48,204 bases of DNA from Geoalkalibacter ferrihydriticus DSM 17813 (GTDB lineage Bacteria > Desulfobacterota > Desulfuromonadia > Desulfuromonadales > Geoalkalibacteraceae). Each line of letters starts with the position of its first letter. The stretch's first letter is position 1. Positions 16,415 through 28,322 of this stretch are shown piece by piece. A program made the translations under genes and the position numbers. The notes beneath the pieces were generated by a model that was not told the origin of the DNA, ran no database searches, and was given only the letters and a program-made list of their open reading frames with translations. The stretch is from assembly GCF_000820505.1 (NCBI RefSeq), contig NZ_JWJD01000009.1, positions 1,107-49,310 on the forward strand, read 5' to 3'.

Positions 16415-17497
16415 TTGTTCGTTGAGCAGGGCGTGAACTTCGGCAATGAGGGCTTCGACCATCTCGCTTTCGGCCACCTTGCGCACCACCTCGCCTTTGC
16501 GAAACAGCAGCGCCTGACCCTTGCCGCCGGCCAGGCCGACATCGGCCTCGCGCGCTTCGCCGGGGCCGTTGACCACGCAGCCCATGACCGCAACGGTGAG
16601 GGTCTGGGGCAAATCATGCAGGCGCCGCTCGACTTCTTCGGCAACGGCAATCAGATCGACCTGGCAGCGCCCACAGGTGGGGCAACTGACGAAAACCGGG
16701 CCGCGCTCGCGCAAGCCGAGGCTCTTGAGAATTTCCCAGCCGACCCGCACCTCCTCCACCGGATCGCCGGTGAGAGATACACGCAGGGTGTCGCCCAGCC
16801 CCTCATACAGCAATACACCCAACCCGACGGCGCTTTTGACGGTACCGCTCCAGGTGGTGCCGGCCTCAGTGATGCCGATGTGCAGGGGATAATCCACCTG
16901 CCTGGCGAGCAGGCGATAGGCCTCAACGGTCCGGCGGATGTCCGAAGCCTTAAGGCTGACCTTGATGGCGTCAAAGCCCAAATCCTCAAGCAGGCGGATA
17001 TGCCCCAGGGCACTTTCCACCATGGCCGCAGGAGTGGGATGGCCGTAGCGCTCCAGGAGTTCCCTTTCCAGGGAGCCCCCATTGACCCCGATGCGAATGG
17101 GCACCGCGCGCTCGCGGCAGGCGCGCACCACTTCTTCGACTTTCCAGCGCGCGCCGATGTTGCCGGGGTTGAGCCGCAGACCATCGACTCCGGCGTCAAG
17201 AGCGCGAAGGGCCAGGCGATGATCGAAGTGGATGTCTGCGATCAGCGGCAGCGAACTGTTCGCGCAAATCGCCCCAAGTGCGGCCGCAGCTTCTTCATCG
17301 GGCACCGCGCAGCGCACAATTTCACACCCGGCGACCGCCAGGCGCTCGATCTGCGCCAGAGTCGCCGCGCTGTCGCGGGTGTCAGTTTTGGTCATGGACT
17401 GTACCGACACCGGAGCACCGCCACCTACCGCCACCCCGCCCACATGAATCCGGCGACTCGGGTGCCGTGCCTTTTGAGTGCCGAGCGGCTCGACCAT
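16397..17497 (-). CDS. ispG: 4-hydroxy-3-methylbut-2-enyl diphosphate synthase
   Basis: A 366-residue [4Fe-4S] enzyme of the MEP isoprenoid pathway. The N-terminal TIM barrel begins with VQSMTKTDTRD. The C-terminal Fe-S domain has CPTCGRC and MGCVVNGPGEA. The ATG at 17497 is chosen because AGGAGGA lies 8 nt upstream; a TTG six codons earlier would overlap that site. The length is that of the bacterial single-barrel form. Confidence 0.95.
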   Translation of the reverse strand: MVEPLGTQKARHPSRRIHVGGVAVGGGAPVSVQSMTKTDTRDSAATLAQIERLAVAGCEIVRCAVPDEEAAAALGAICANSSLPLIADIHFDHRLALRALDAGVDGLRLNPGNIGARWKVEEVVRACRERAVPIRIGVNGGSLERELLERYGHPTPAAMVESALGHIRLLEDLGFDAIKVSLKASDIRRTVEAYRLLARQVDYPLHIGITEAGTTWSGTVKSAVGLGVLLYEGLGDTLRVSLTGDPVEEVRVGWEILKSLGLRERGPVFVSCPTCGRCQVDLIAVAEEVERRLHDLPQTLTVAVMGCVVNGPGEAREADVGLAGGKGQALLFRKGEVVRKVAESEMVEALIAEVHALLNEQGRQDH

Positions 17498-17511
17498 GGA
17501 TGCTCCTCCTG

Positions 17512-17583
17512 GCAAGGATTCAGCTGCAACATCCCATCACCGCGCGTGGCGCTTGAGTGCCGCGGTGCATGCTGAACAGCTGA
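17512..17583. repeat. Intergenic palindromic repeat, copy C (degenerate)
   Basis: TCAGCTGCAAC (from 17520) and ATGCTGA (to 17575) match the ends of copy A, and the core CACCGCGCGTGGCG...CCGCGGTG is similar in composition. The outer GTAAC/GTTAC boxes are not preserved. It fills the spacer between the isochorismatase-like gene and ispG. Confidence 0.5.
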
Positions 17584-17595
17584 CTCCTGCGGTTG

Positions 17596-18183
17596 CTATT
17601 TGCCCGCCGCGCGCGCTTTGACCATGGCGGAAATCGCCTTGAATTGCGGGTCGTTAGAAACTTTGACCATTTGAAACACGGCCGTTTCGGCGGTGGTGAC
17701 CACCGCGCCGGCAGCACGGGCCAATTCCAGGGCGTTGAGATAATCAACCTCGCCGCGCGACATGACGGCGTCGCGCACCAGATGCACCTCAAAGCCTTCC
17801 TGCAACAGTCCGAGTACCGTCTGATAAACGCACACATGGGCTTCCATGCCGACAACGATCACCTGGCGGCGTCCCAGGGATTTCATATGTTCCACAAATG
17901 AGGGTTCGCCGCAGCAGCCGAAGCTGAGCTTCTCGATGACCTTGTCGCGGCAGGCGTCGGCCAGTTCCGGCACCATGTGGCCAATGCCACGCGGGTACTG
18001 TTCGCTGCCGACCACCGGCAGTTCCAGCAGGCGAATGCTTTTGAGGAGGAAATCGATATTTTTCAAAACCTCGGCGTATTGATTCTGGTCCATGGCCGGC
18101 ACCAGCCGCTCCTGCACATCGACCACCACCAGTACGGCCTGGTCGCGCTTCAACACGAATTTGCTCACTGCGTCGCTCATCAT
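17596..18183 (-). CDS. Isochorismatase-family cysteine hydrolase
   Basis: About 195 residues. The family triad is visible: Asp in VVVDVQERL, Lys in VIEKLSFGCC, and Cys in GMEAHVCVYQT, with the cis-peptide region VVGME. The C-terminus reads TTAETAVFQMV. Members hydrolyse isochorismate, nicotinamide or carbamoyl substrates; similar YcaC-like proteins have unknown substrates, and I cannot choose one. Two adjacent ATGs (18183 and 18180) follow AAGGAG at 5 and 8 nt. Confidence 0.85.
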   Translation of the reverse strand: MMSDAVSKFVLKRDQAVLVVVDVQERLVPAMDQNQYAEVLKNIDFLLKSIRLLELPVVGSEQYPRGIGHMVPELADACRDKVIEKLSFGCCGEPSFVEHMKSLGRRQVIVVGMEAHVCVYQTVLGLLQEGFEVHLVRDAVMSRGEVDYLNALELARAAGAVVTTAETAVFQMVKVSNDPQFKAISAMVKARAAGK

Positions 18184-18243
18184 AAAAACTCCTTGTGGGT
18201 TGGTGTCCTGACAATTTGCCTTGGTGCGGTTCACACCGAACTC

Positions 18244-20547
18244 TCAATCGGGAGCGGTGTGCTCAGGTCGCGGCGCGGCCCCCCTGCCCCAGCCCGGGCC
18301 GCGCCGGGTCTGCGCGACCGGACGCGCCGAGGCGGCCCCTTCGGTGGTCGTAACGAGCTCACCGATGAAAAGACTGCCGTTGTTAACAAAAAAACACGTC
18401 GGCAAGCCCTCGGCCAATTCACCCAGGCGTTGCGCGTAGCGCTCCTCTTCTCCGGGGACCGGCGTACCCAAACCGAGAATCACGACGTCAGCCGTGGCGC
18501 TTTCGGCATGAATCGCCTCATGCACCTTGAAGCCCTCTTCCTTGATCTTAACATCGATATCGGCTTCGATCCGGATTTCCGGTATCAGGCCGCGCAGAAT
18601 GCGCTCGGTCTGCTCTTTGGCCAGCTGGTTGGAGGCGAGGCTCATGATGCGGATGCGGGCCCCGCGCCACTCGGGATTACGCGTCAGCAGATAGGCCAGC
18701 AACAGCATCAGGTCACCGTTCTGCTGCAAACCTCCCCACCACACATGCACCGTGCGTCGACGCCCTTCGCGACCAGGGGGCAGGGGCTTGATCTTGCCGA
18801 GGATAAATGACTGATTGAGACGATGCAGCTTGCGGATGACCCGCAGAAAATACACCAGCCGCTGCGGATCGTCGGGCCAACCCAGCATCACCGTGTTGCT
18901 CTCGATGCCGGCGATGCCGTTGGCCTGAGCCACTGCCACGACGCCTTTCTCCACACTCTCTACCACACTCACCTGCCCGAAAGCTACCAGGCCTTCGCGA
19001 CGCAGAACGGCGTCGATTTCTTTTTGCCGTCGCGGGGGGTCAAAATCGAGGTTAAGCAACTCCCCGGGCACCAATTCACACACCGTCAGGACCCCACGGT
19101 TCTCTCCGAACCAACTTCCGAATCGCACCAGATCAAGACGCTGCTCCACCCGACCGACGAACACCAGCAGATGCGGGCGCCAGTTGCGCGCCGTCATAGG
19201 GCGCCGGGAAAGCCGGATCAGCGCCCAGCGAATGAGCGCTTCGTAGACATCGCGCCGCACATCGCCCCAATCAGCTTTGCGCTCACGGCGCGCAAGAAAA
19301 ATGTAAAGGATCAGCTCAATCAGCAGCGCAGCAATGCCCGCCGGAGCATGAATCAACAGCATGGCGGAAAAACAACCCAAGGCGCCCGTCAGCGGCACCG
19401 CCCAGTGAACCCGGAGCGTGGGTCGCCAGGACGGATTGCCCGAAAGCCCTTCGAGGGCCGCGACCAGATTGATGGTGCCGTACACGGTGAGAAAAAACAT
19501 CGTAACGACCAGGGCGACGGTGTTGAGATCCCCCAACAGCACCGCCACCAAGGCGATGCTGATGGTCAGCACCAAGGCGCCACGGGGCTCCGTCCCCGAC
19601 GCCAGCCAGCGTGGTGCCAGTCCGTCCATGGCCAACGCCTGAAGTGTCCGTGGGCCGGCCAGGGCCGAGCCGACCGCGGACGAAAAGATCGCCCCCCAAA
19701 GACCCGGCAGCACCAGCCAGGGACCAAGGGCGGCAATACGGGTCCAGACCAGGGAATCTTCACGCAGAGTCGCAGGATCGGCCCCCATGGAAAGCAGCAC
19801 CGGCACCAGCAGATAGATGACAAGGCCGGTACAAACCGCCGCAAGGGCACCCAGAGGGATGGATTTTTTCGGATCGCGCAAGTCTCCGGAAAGACTCAAA
19901 CCCGCCATGATGCCGGTCACCGCGGGGAAAAACACGGCGAAGACCGTCCAGAAAGGGACCTTCTCCGGAATGAAGGTCGCCTCGGGCACCTCTGCGCCGA
20001 TCGCACCGCCGAAAACAACGCCCAGAAACAGGGCCAAAAGCGACAGTCCGATGAACGCCATCACCGGCAACTGGGCCTTGAGGGCAAAACTGACACCACG
20101 CGCAGCCAGTGCGCCCACGGCGAGAATCACCAGAAACGCAACGGCGGAAACCGGAATCCCGGGCCAGACGATCCGCAGAGATTCGGCAAAACCATAGGCA
20201 TAAAGCGTGACGGAAACCACTTGGCAGAGAAACAGGGGCAGGCCGATGGCCGCGCCGATCTCCAGCCCCAGGCTGCGCGAAATGATGTAATAAGCGCCCC
20301 CCACGCCGACCCGGGTATTGGTCGCTACCGCCGAAAGCGAAAGGGTGGTGATCAGAGTGATGCCGTTGGCGAGAAAAACAATGAGAAGGGTTTTGGCCAG
20401 CCCGACGTTACCCACGACCCAGCCGAAGCGCAGGTACATGATGACGCCGAGAATTGTCAAAATGGTGGGCGTGAAGACTCCGAGAAAGGTTCCCACTTTA
20501 CGCGCATCGGTGGCGGATCCGGCATTCACATGAGAAAACAGGTTCAA
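18244..20547 (-). CDS. SLC12-like (cation-chloride cotransporter family) membrane transporter
   Basis: About 767 residues. The N-terminal 430 residues form some 12 membrane helices of the APC superfamily, starting with GTFLGVFTPTILTILGVIMYLRFGW, a sequence typical of Na-K-Cl and K-Cl cotransporters. AGPRTLQALAMDG is also a family mark. The C-terminal 330 residues are a soluble SLC12-type domain. The substrate (K+, Na+, Cl- or amino acids) cannot be read from the sequence. The TTG at 20547 has GGGAG 6 nt upstream and is my preferred start; an earlier TTG at 20577 is possible. Confidence 0.85.
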   Translation of the reverse strand: MNLFSHVNAGSATDARKVGTFLGVFTPTILTILGVIMYLRFGWVVGNVGLAKTLLIVFLANGITLITTLSLSAVATNTRVGVGGAYYIISRSLGLEIGAAIGLPLFLCQVVSVTLYAYGFAESLRIVWPGIPVSAVAFLVILAVGALAARGVSFALKAQLPVMAFIGLSLLALFLGVVFGGAIGAEVPEATFIPEKVPFWTVFAVFFPAVTGIMAGLSLSGDLRDPKKSIPLGALAAVCTGLVIYLLVPVLLSMGADPATLREDSLVWTRIAALGPWLVLPGLWGAIFSSAVGSALAGPRTLQALAMDGLAPRWLASGTEPRGALVLTISIALVAVLLGDLNTVALVVTMFFLTVYGTINLVAALEGLSGNPSWRPTLRVHWAVPLTGALGCFSAMLLIHAPAGIAALLIELILYIFLARRERKADWGDVRRDVYEALIRWALIRLSRRPMTARNWRPHLLVFVGRVEQRLDLVRFGSWFGENRGVLTVCELVPGELLNLDFDPPRRQKEIDAVLRREGLVAFGQVSVVESVEKGVVAVAQANGIAGIESNTVMLGWPDDPQRLVYFLRVIRKLHRLNQSFILGKIKPLPPGREGRRRTVHVWWGGLQQNGDLMLLLAYLLTRNPEWRGARIRIMSLASNQLAKEQTERILRGLIPEIRIEADIDVKIKEEGFKVHEAIHAESATADVVILGLGTPVPGEEERYAQRLGELAEGLPTCFFVNNGSLFIGELVTTTEGAASARPVAQTRRGPGWGRGAAPRPEHTAPD

Positions 20548-20666
20548 AGACGCTCCCTGGACGAAATTCGGATGCAATCGCAGAAAATCAGCAGATTAGC
20601 AGAAACAGGAAGCGACAACAAGAACGTTTCCGGCGCGAATCAAGGGCTCACTGGCTCACATACTGA

Positions 20667-21566
20667 TCATTGGTTCACATACTGATAGTGTTTGAGATCG
20701 ATCCCCGCCCGCTCGGCCCAGTGAAATACCGGCTGATAATCATCCACTGCGGTTTCAATGAAACGCAGCGCGTGAAATTTTTCCAGAACCTCGCGCCCCT
20801 CGGACGTCTCATGCAGATTCAGCAGCGCTTGCTTAAGGCGGTCCTTGACCTCTGTGTCCAGGTCCGCGCGAACGCACAAGCCGTTGGACGGCACTTTGCC
20901 TGAAAAGGCCAGAACCTCGATCTCTTCGGCGATGCGCGGATCCCTTGAACTCACCCAGTCAAACACCGAGTTTTTCGAGGCCCCCAGATCCGCCTTGCCC
21001 TCGAGCACCGCATAGATCGTGGCATCATGGCTTCCGGCAAAGAAATATTCCGCGAAATAGCTGCCAATGTCATCGACGCCACGTTCCTGGAGATAGGCCA
21101 GGGGGTAAACATAGCCTGCGGTCGTGGCTTTTTCGACAAAGGCAAATCTTTTGCCCCGCATGTCGGCGACGTCCCGAATACCACTGTCCTTGCGCGTGTA
21201 AATGAGACCGTGATAGGTCGATTCGCCGTCCAGGTTGACCGGCCGTGCCAGGGGCACCACGCCCAACTGCTCGATGGCCAGGGCCCCGGTAAAGGACCCG
21301 AAAAAGGCCCCATCCATAGCGTCGCGCTCAAATGACTCGACCAGATTGCCGTAGCGGCTGAGGATGGTGAAATGAATTGCGAGACCGGTCTCTTGCGTGA
21401 GATATTCACCCAACGGCCGAAACCGCGCCATTTGCCGGAAGACATTCATCTCGGGCAGCAGGCCGATGGTCAGTTCGCGCACCTCGCTCTGCGCGCCGAC
21501 CGGCGACTGAAAGGCAAGAAACAAAAGCGTTGCCAGAATCATTTTCTTCCCTGTCGAAACGCGCAT
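20667..21566 (-). CDS. PhnD-type periplasmic substrate-binding protein
   Basis: A 299-residue exported protein of the phosphate/phosphite/phosphonate-binding family. A signal peptide (residues 1-25, ending PVGA|QS) precedes LTIGLLPE and the family pattern FRPLGEYLTQETG. DGAFFGSFTGAL and ADLGASKNSVFDW follow. No ABC permease or ATPase is nearby. Its ATG overlaps the stop of the GGDEF-EAL sensor gene (TGATG), so the two are made together. A sensory rather than transport role is therefore likely. Confidence 0.88.
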   Translation of the reverse strand: MRVSTGKKMILATLLFLAFQSPVGAQSEVRELTIGLLPEMNVFRQMARFRPLGEYLTQETGLAIHFTILSRYGNLVESFERDAMDGAFFGSFTGALAIEQLGVVPLARPVNLDGESTYHGLIYTRKDSGIRDVADMRGKRFAFVEKATTAGYVYPLAYLQERGVDDIGSYFAEYFFAGSHDATIYAVLEGKADLGASKNSVFDWVSSRDPRIAEEIEVLAFSGKVPSNGLCVRADLDTEVKDRLKQALLNLHETSEGREVLEKFHALRFIETAVDDYQPVFHWAERAGIDLKHYQYVNQ

Positions 21567-24064
21567 CAGTTGCTCCTTGAGATTTTGCCCTGGACGGCAA
21601 GGATCAGTGCTTCGGCCGCCGCGGCATCCAGGGCCGGATAATAGATTTTTCCCTGCACGAAACCGCAGTTCAGTTCCCTGAGGGTTTGCAGCTCTCCCTG
21701 GCTCTCGACCCCTTCGCCGACCACGCGCAGATCCAGGTTTTTGGCCAGGGCGATAATGGTGCGAACAATTTCAAAATTCTCCTTGTTGCCGTCGATCCCG
21801 GCGACAAAAGAGCGATCGATTTTCAGCGTATCAATAGGAAAGTGCGGCAGGTAGCCCAGGGACGAGTAGCCGGTGCCGAAATCATCGATCTGCAGGCCCA
21901 CGCCCAGGTCCTTCAACTCGGCGAGCAAGGCGGCCGCCGACTCCGGATCGCCCATGATGGTGCGCTCGGTGATCTCGAGTCGCAGGGCATCCGCAGGCAA
22001 GTCGAACTCTTCAAGCAATCCACGGATATAAACAACGAGAGCAGGAGTAAACTCACAGCTTGCAAGATTGACGCTGACCGCCAGCGCCTGGTCACCATCG
22101 CCGAGCCGGCGCCAATGGGCAAAACTCCGGCAGGCTTCGCGCAACACCCAGCGCCCGATGGGGGGCAGCAGTCCGGTCTCTTCGGCCAGGGGAATAAATT
22201 GCGTGGGCAGGATCACCCCGCGGCTCGGATGGTGCCAACGGATCAGAGCCTCGAAGCCGGTCAGACGCTCGCCCGCCAGTTCGATAACGGGCTGATAGCA
22301 GAGACGGAACTCGCGCCGCTCGACGCCGCGCCGCAGATCATTTTCCAGCTGCAGATGCTCCAGGGCATGATCGTGCATGGAGGTGTCGAAAATCTCATAG
22401 CGCGCCTTGCCCCGTGACTTGGCATGGTACATGGCCAGGTCGGCATCGCGCAGCATCTGATCAGGCTGGGCATAACCTCGTGAACTCAAGGCGATGCCGA
22501 TGCTGGCGCTGGTGAACACCTCGTGGCCACCGATCTCTATGGCTTGCGGCAGATCCTTCTGGATGCGGCGGGCGACGGCGACCGCCTCGTCGCCGTCGTG
22601 AATATCCTCAAGCAGAATGGCGAACTCGTCGCCGCCCAGGCGCGCCACCGTGTCGCTCGGGCGAAGGTACTCGCCCAGCCGTCGTCCTACGGCGATGAGC
22701 AGTTGGTCGCCCATGAAATGACCGAGGCTGTCATTGATAGATTTGAACCGGTCGAGATCCAGAAACAGCACGGCAAAAAGAAAGCCTTTGCGCCGCTCGG
22801 CAGCCTGAATGGCATGTTCGACGCGGTTGGCGAACAAGGCGCGGTTGGGCAGTTCGGTCAAGGCATCATGGAAGGCATCGTGCACCAGTTGCTCTTCAGT
22901 CTTTTTGCGCTCGGTAATGTCGGTCTGTGAACCGGCCATGCGGTAAGGCCGCCCCTCTTCGTCCCTGACCGCGATCCCGCGGGTCAGCATCCAGCGCCAG
23001 GTTCCGTCGCGGTGCCGCAGACGCTGCTCATTCTCGACATGCGGCAAGGTGCCGTCGAGGTGGAAAGCGATTTTGGCTTCCAGTCCCTGGCGATCGTCGG
23101 GATGCACCAGCGCAAACCAGGCCTGGGGATCACTGCCGAGACCCTGCTCCGCATAGCCGAGCATGGCATTCCAACGCGCGGAAAAATAAATGGTACCGGC
23201 AGCCAGATCCCAGTCCCATAACCCGTCGTTGGCCCCGCGCGCGGCCAGGGCGTAGCGCTCCTCGCTGTCCCGCAGGGCTTTTTCTGCCTGTCGGCGTTCG
23301 GCGATTTCGGCCTCCAGCTTGGCGTAGCTGTTTTTCAGCGACGTGCTCATGGCGTTGAATTGACCGGCCAGTTGGCCGAATTCTTCCCGATAGACGCGCG
23401 GGATAGTATAGCCGAATTCACCGTCGGTAATCCGCCGGGTGGCCGCGACCAGGTCGCGGGTCGGGCGCGTGATCGAGCGTGCCAGATGCACCGCGATCAG
23501 CAGCCCGAAAAGGCCGGCCGAAAAAACCAGGGCAAAAAGAGTGTTTTTTGAACGCTCGATATCGACAAAGGCCTTGGCCGAGATCCGCGCGACTCCGCGA
23601 GAAGCCTCCTGCGCCATAACCTGAGCCTGGGCAAGCAAGACATCGCCGACCTGGGAAGCCTCAAGCTTGAGCCGCTCCATCCGCTCGTGATCCGCCGAAG
23701 TGGTAATGTAAAAACTCAAGGCAGTTTTGAATTCGTCGATTAAGCCGACTATATAATTCAGATCCGCGACCGTGGCCGGGGCATGGTGACAGCTGTTGCA
23801 GTTGCGGGCCAGTTCATCGAGGCTCTCTACGTTGTCCACGATCCTGTCGAGCCCCGCGGAATAGGGGGTATGCACGGTGTACAGGTCGAAGTTGACACGC
23901 ATGACGCGCTGTACCAGCGAACTGCGCAATTCTTCGACCTTATGCAGATTGAGCAGATGGTTCAAGGCGGCGGTGGTTTTGTTGGCATTGTTGATAGATA
24001 CAAGAATGCCGAACATATAAACTAGAAAAAGCAGTGACAGGGAGATGATGATGCGAACCTTCAT
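21566..24064 (-). CDS. Membrane c-di-GMP protein (HAMP-PAS-GGDEF-EAL) with periplasmic CXXCHH motif
   Basis: An 832-residue inner-membrane protein. TM1 (about 4-22) and TM2 (about 177-196) flank a helical periplasmic region holding CNSCHH at 89-94, a c-type heme attachment motif. HAMP (about 197-250), PAS (about 265-385), GGDEF (477-481 with inhibitory-site RPSD at 468-471) and EAL follow. EAL (605-607), ITER, DDFGTGYSSL and KIDRSFV are intact, so both synthesis and hydrolysis of c-di-GMP are possible. The start at 24064 gives a normal N-terminus just before TM1. Its stop overlaps the PhnD-like gene. Sensing of redox state or a small ligand through heme is inference. Confidence 0.9.
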   Translation of the reverse strand: MKVRIIISLSLLFLVYMFGILVSINNANKTTAALNHLLNLHKVEELRSSLVQRVMRVNFDLYTVHTPYSAGLDRIVDNVESLDELARNCNSCHHAPATVADLNYIVGLIDEFKTALSFYITTSADHERMERLKLEASQVGDVLLAQAQVMAQEASRGVARISAKAFVDIERSKNTLFALVFSAGLFGLLIAVHLARSITRPTRDLVAATRRITDGEFGYTIPRVYREEFGQLAGQFNAMSTSLKNSYAKLEAEIAERRQAEKALRDSEERYALAARGANDGLWDWDLAAGTIYFSARWNAMLGYAEQGLGSDPQAWFALVHPDDRQGLEAKIAFHLDGTLPHVENEQRLRHRDGTWRWMLTRGIAVRDEEGRPYRMAGSQTDITERKKTEEQLVHDAFHDALTELPNRALFANRVEHAIQAAERRKGFLFAVLFLDLDRFKSINDSLGHFMGDQLLIAVGRRLGEYLRPSDTVARLGGDEFAILLEDIHDGDEAVAVARRIQKDLPQAIEIGGHEVFTSASIGIALSSRGYAQPDQMLRDADLAMYHAKSRGKARYEIFDTSMHDHALEHLQLENDLRRGVERREFRLCYQPVIELAGERLTGFEALIRWHHPSRGVILPTQFIPLAEETGLLPPIGRWVLREACRSFAHWRRLGDGDQALAVSVNLASCEFTPALVVYIRGLLEEFDLPADALRLEITERTIMGDPESAAALLAELKDLGVGLQIDDFGTGYSSLGYLPHFPIDTLKIDRSFVAGIDGNKENFEIVRTIIALAKNLDLRVVGEGVESQGELQTLRELNCGFVQGKIYYPALDAAAAEALILAVQGKISRSN

Positions 24065-24244
24065 GAATTCATTTCTTTTCCAGAAACACCGATGGCCGAC
24101 AAACAACCCGCGGTGCCGGGAAACCCTGGTCCTTGGCCCGATGATTACCGAAAAAAACAAGAACTTTCTTTATACCCATTTCCTTAAATTTCGTCAAACA
24201 CATTGCTAATTTTCTTTAATTTCAACCCTCGTGCCCTGAGCCTC

Positions 24245-24721
24245 TCAGGGATAAAGACGAAAGATCTGTTCGGCGAGACACGCCGGTTTTTCCTGGCCTT
24301 CGACTTCGATGGTGAATAGATAGACCACCTCGACCCCCTCGCCGGCCTGGCGCGCCTGCTCAACCCGAGTGCGTGCGCGGATGCGGGCGCCGGAGCGAAC
24401 CGGCGCGGGAAACCGCACACGGTTCAGGCCGTAATTGAGGCGGCGTCTCATCCCGGGATAGTGCTCGGCGAAATACTCGGGCCGGTTGCTGCCGGTGAGC
24501 AGGGGCAGCAGCGACAAGGTCAGAAAACCGTGGGCGATGGTCGCGCCGAGGGGCGACTCCTGCGCGGCGCGGCGCGGATCGACATGGATCCACTGCAGGT
24601 CGCCGGTGATCTCGGCAAAGCGGTCGATGCGCTCCTGATCAATGCGCAGCCAGGGTCCGACGCCGATTTCGGTACCGACCTTGTCTCGATAGATTTCCAA
24701 CAAACGTTCGCTGTGGTTCAT
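24245..24721 (-). CDS. MaoC-like (hotdog) dehydratase
   Basis: A 158-residue single-hotdog protein with the hydratase signature: D in FAEITGDLQWIHVD and H in GATIAHGFLTLSLLP. These match the (R)-enoyl-CoA hydratase / MaoC family. GGGAGG lies upstream of the ATG at 24721. It is divergent from the hybrid kinase gene and 180 bp from the sensor gene. The acyl-CoA substrate is unknown. Confidence 0.9.
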   Translation of the reverse strand: MNHSERLLEIYRDKVGTEIGVGPWLRIDQERIDRFAEITGDLQWIHVDPRRAAQESPLGATIAHGFLTLSLLPLLTGSNRPEYFAEHYPGMRRRLNYGLNRVRFPAPVRSGARIRARTRVEQARQAGEGVEVVYLFTIEVEGQEKPACLAEQIFRLYP

Positions 24722-24934
24722 GCGTGCCTCCCTTGTAATTTGAACAGCAGCCATCTTCTGAGCTTTCACTATCCGCCAACTTGCTTCTGCTTGACAACCT
24801 GCGATTTCCCCGCTCTGTCGGTCTGAATTTTACTTGACGCCGGCCAGAAATCAGAATAAGGTTTTCCTAATTATTTTTCGCTATACTTAAGACTTTTGTT
24901 TTAGTTTGCTCAGGCAGAGAGAAGCCGACCCTCC

Positions 24935-27736
<2,802 letters not shown>

Positions 27737-27779
27737 CCACTCAGCCGGGGCATCCGGGCCCTGTCAGGAGACATTTCAC

Positions 27780-28133
27780 ATGGAAGAGAAAAGACGTTTC
27801 GGCCGCATTCCCTTCGGCAGCTCCGTTACTCTGGAAATCGAGGGACAGGAGGTCGCCGCGCACCTTCTCGACCTCTCCCTCAAAGGCGCCAAGGTCAGCC
27901 TGCCCCTCTCCAAAAGTCTCAACCGCGAGACCCCTTGCCGCTTTCTTCTGCGGCTCGCCGACCATCTCACCCTGGACTTTCGCGCCCTGATCGTTCACCA
28001 GGAAGGCGAAACCCTCGGCTTGAAATTCGTGGAAGCGGACCCGGAGAGCTTTGCGCACCTCCTGCGCCTGATGGAGCTCAACAGCGGCGACAGCGACAAG
28101 ATCGAACGCGAGATGCAAAACCTCGGCAGCTAA
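27780..28133 (+). CDS. PilZ-domain c-di-GMP receptor
   Basis: A 117-residue single-domain protein. RRFGR near the N-terminus matches the RxxxR motif and DLSLKGAKV matches (D/N)xSxxG, so c-di-GMP binding is expected. AGGAG lies 9 nt upstream of the ATG. It is probably co-transcribed with the hybrid kinase, linking phosphorelay and c-di-GMP signalling. The target is unknown. Confidence 0.9.
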   Translation: MEEKRRFGRIPFGSSVTLEIEGQEVAAHLLDLSLKGAKVSLPLSKSLNRETPCRFLLRLADHLTLDFRALIVHQEGETLGLKFVEADPESFAHLLRLMELNSGDSDKIEREMQNLGS

Positions 28134-28213
28134 GACCCTCCCCCCAACCCCACATTCCCCCTTTGGGCTTTGTCCACAGGGCGGGGAAGGATTCTCCCGC
28201 CGCAAATGCCAGT

Positions 28214-28243
28214 TTGACAGAGGCGCGATTCTTCGCGTAAAGT
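28214..28243 (+). promoter_or_regulatory. Sigma-70-type promoter of the DAHP synthase gene
   Basis: A perfect TTGACA (28214-28219) with an 18-nt spacer to TAAAGT (28238-28243). About 75 nt of leader follow before the ATG at 28323; small inverted repeats (CTGGG/CCCAG and GGTGCGCACC) lie in it, but no leader peptide is obvious. Confidence 0.65.
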
Positions 28244-28322
28244 GCCCTATTCACCGTACTGCGGAGCTGGGAGCAACCCAGTCGGGGGTGCGCACCTACT
28301 GTCGAAAAGGGGGACGTTCACC

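Noticed and set aside
28242-28322. Longer start (GTG) for DAHP synthase
   Set aside because: The codon lies within the predicted -10 box, and a good ribosome site precedes the ATG at 28323.
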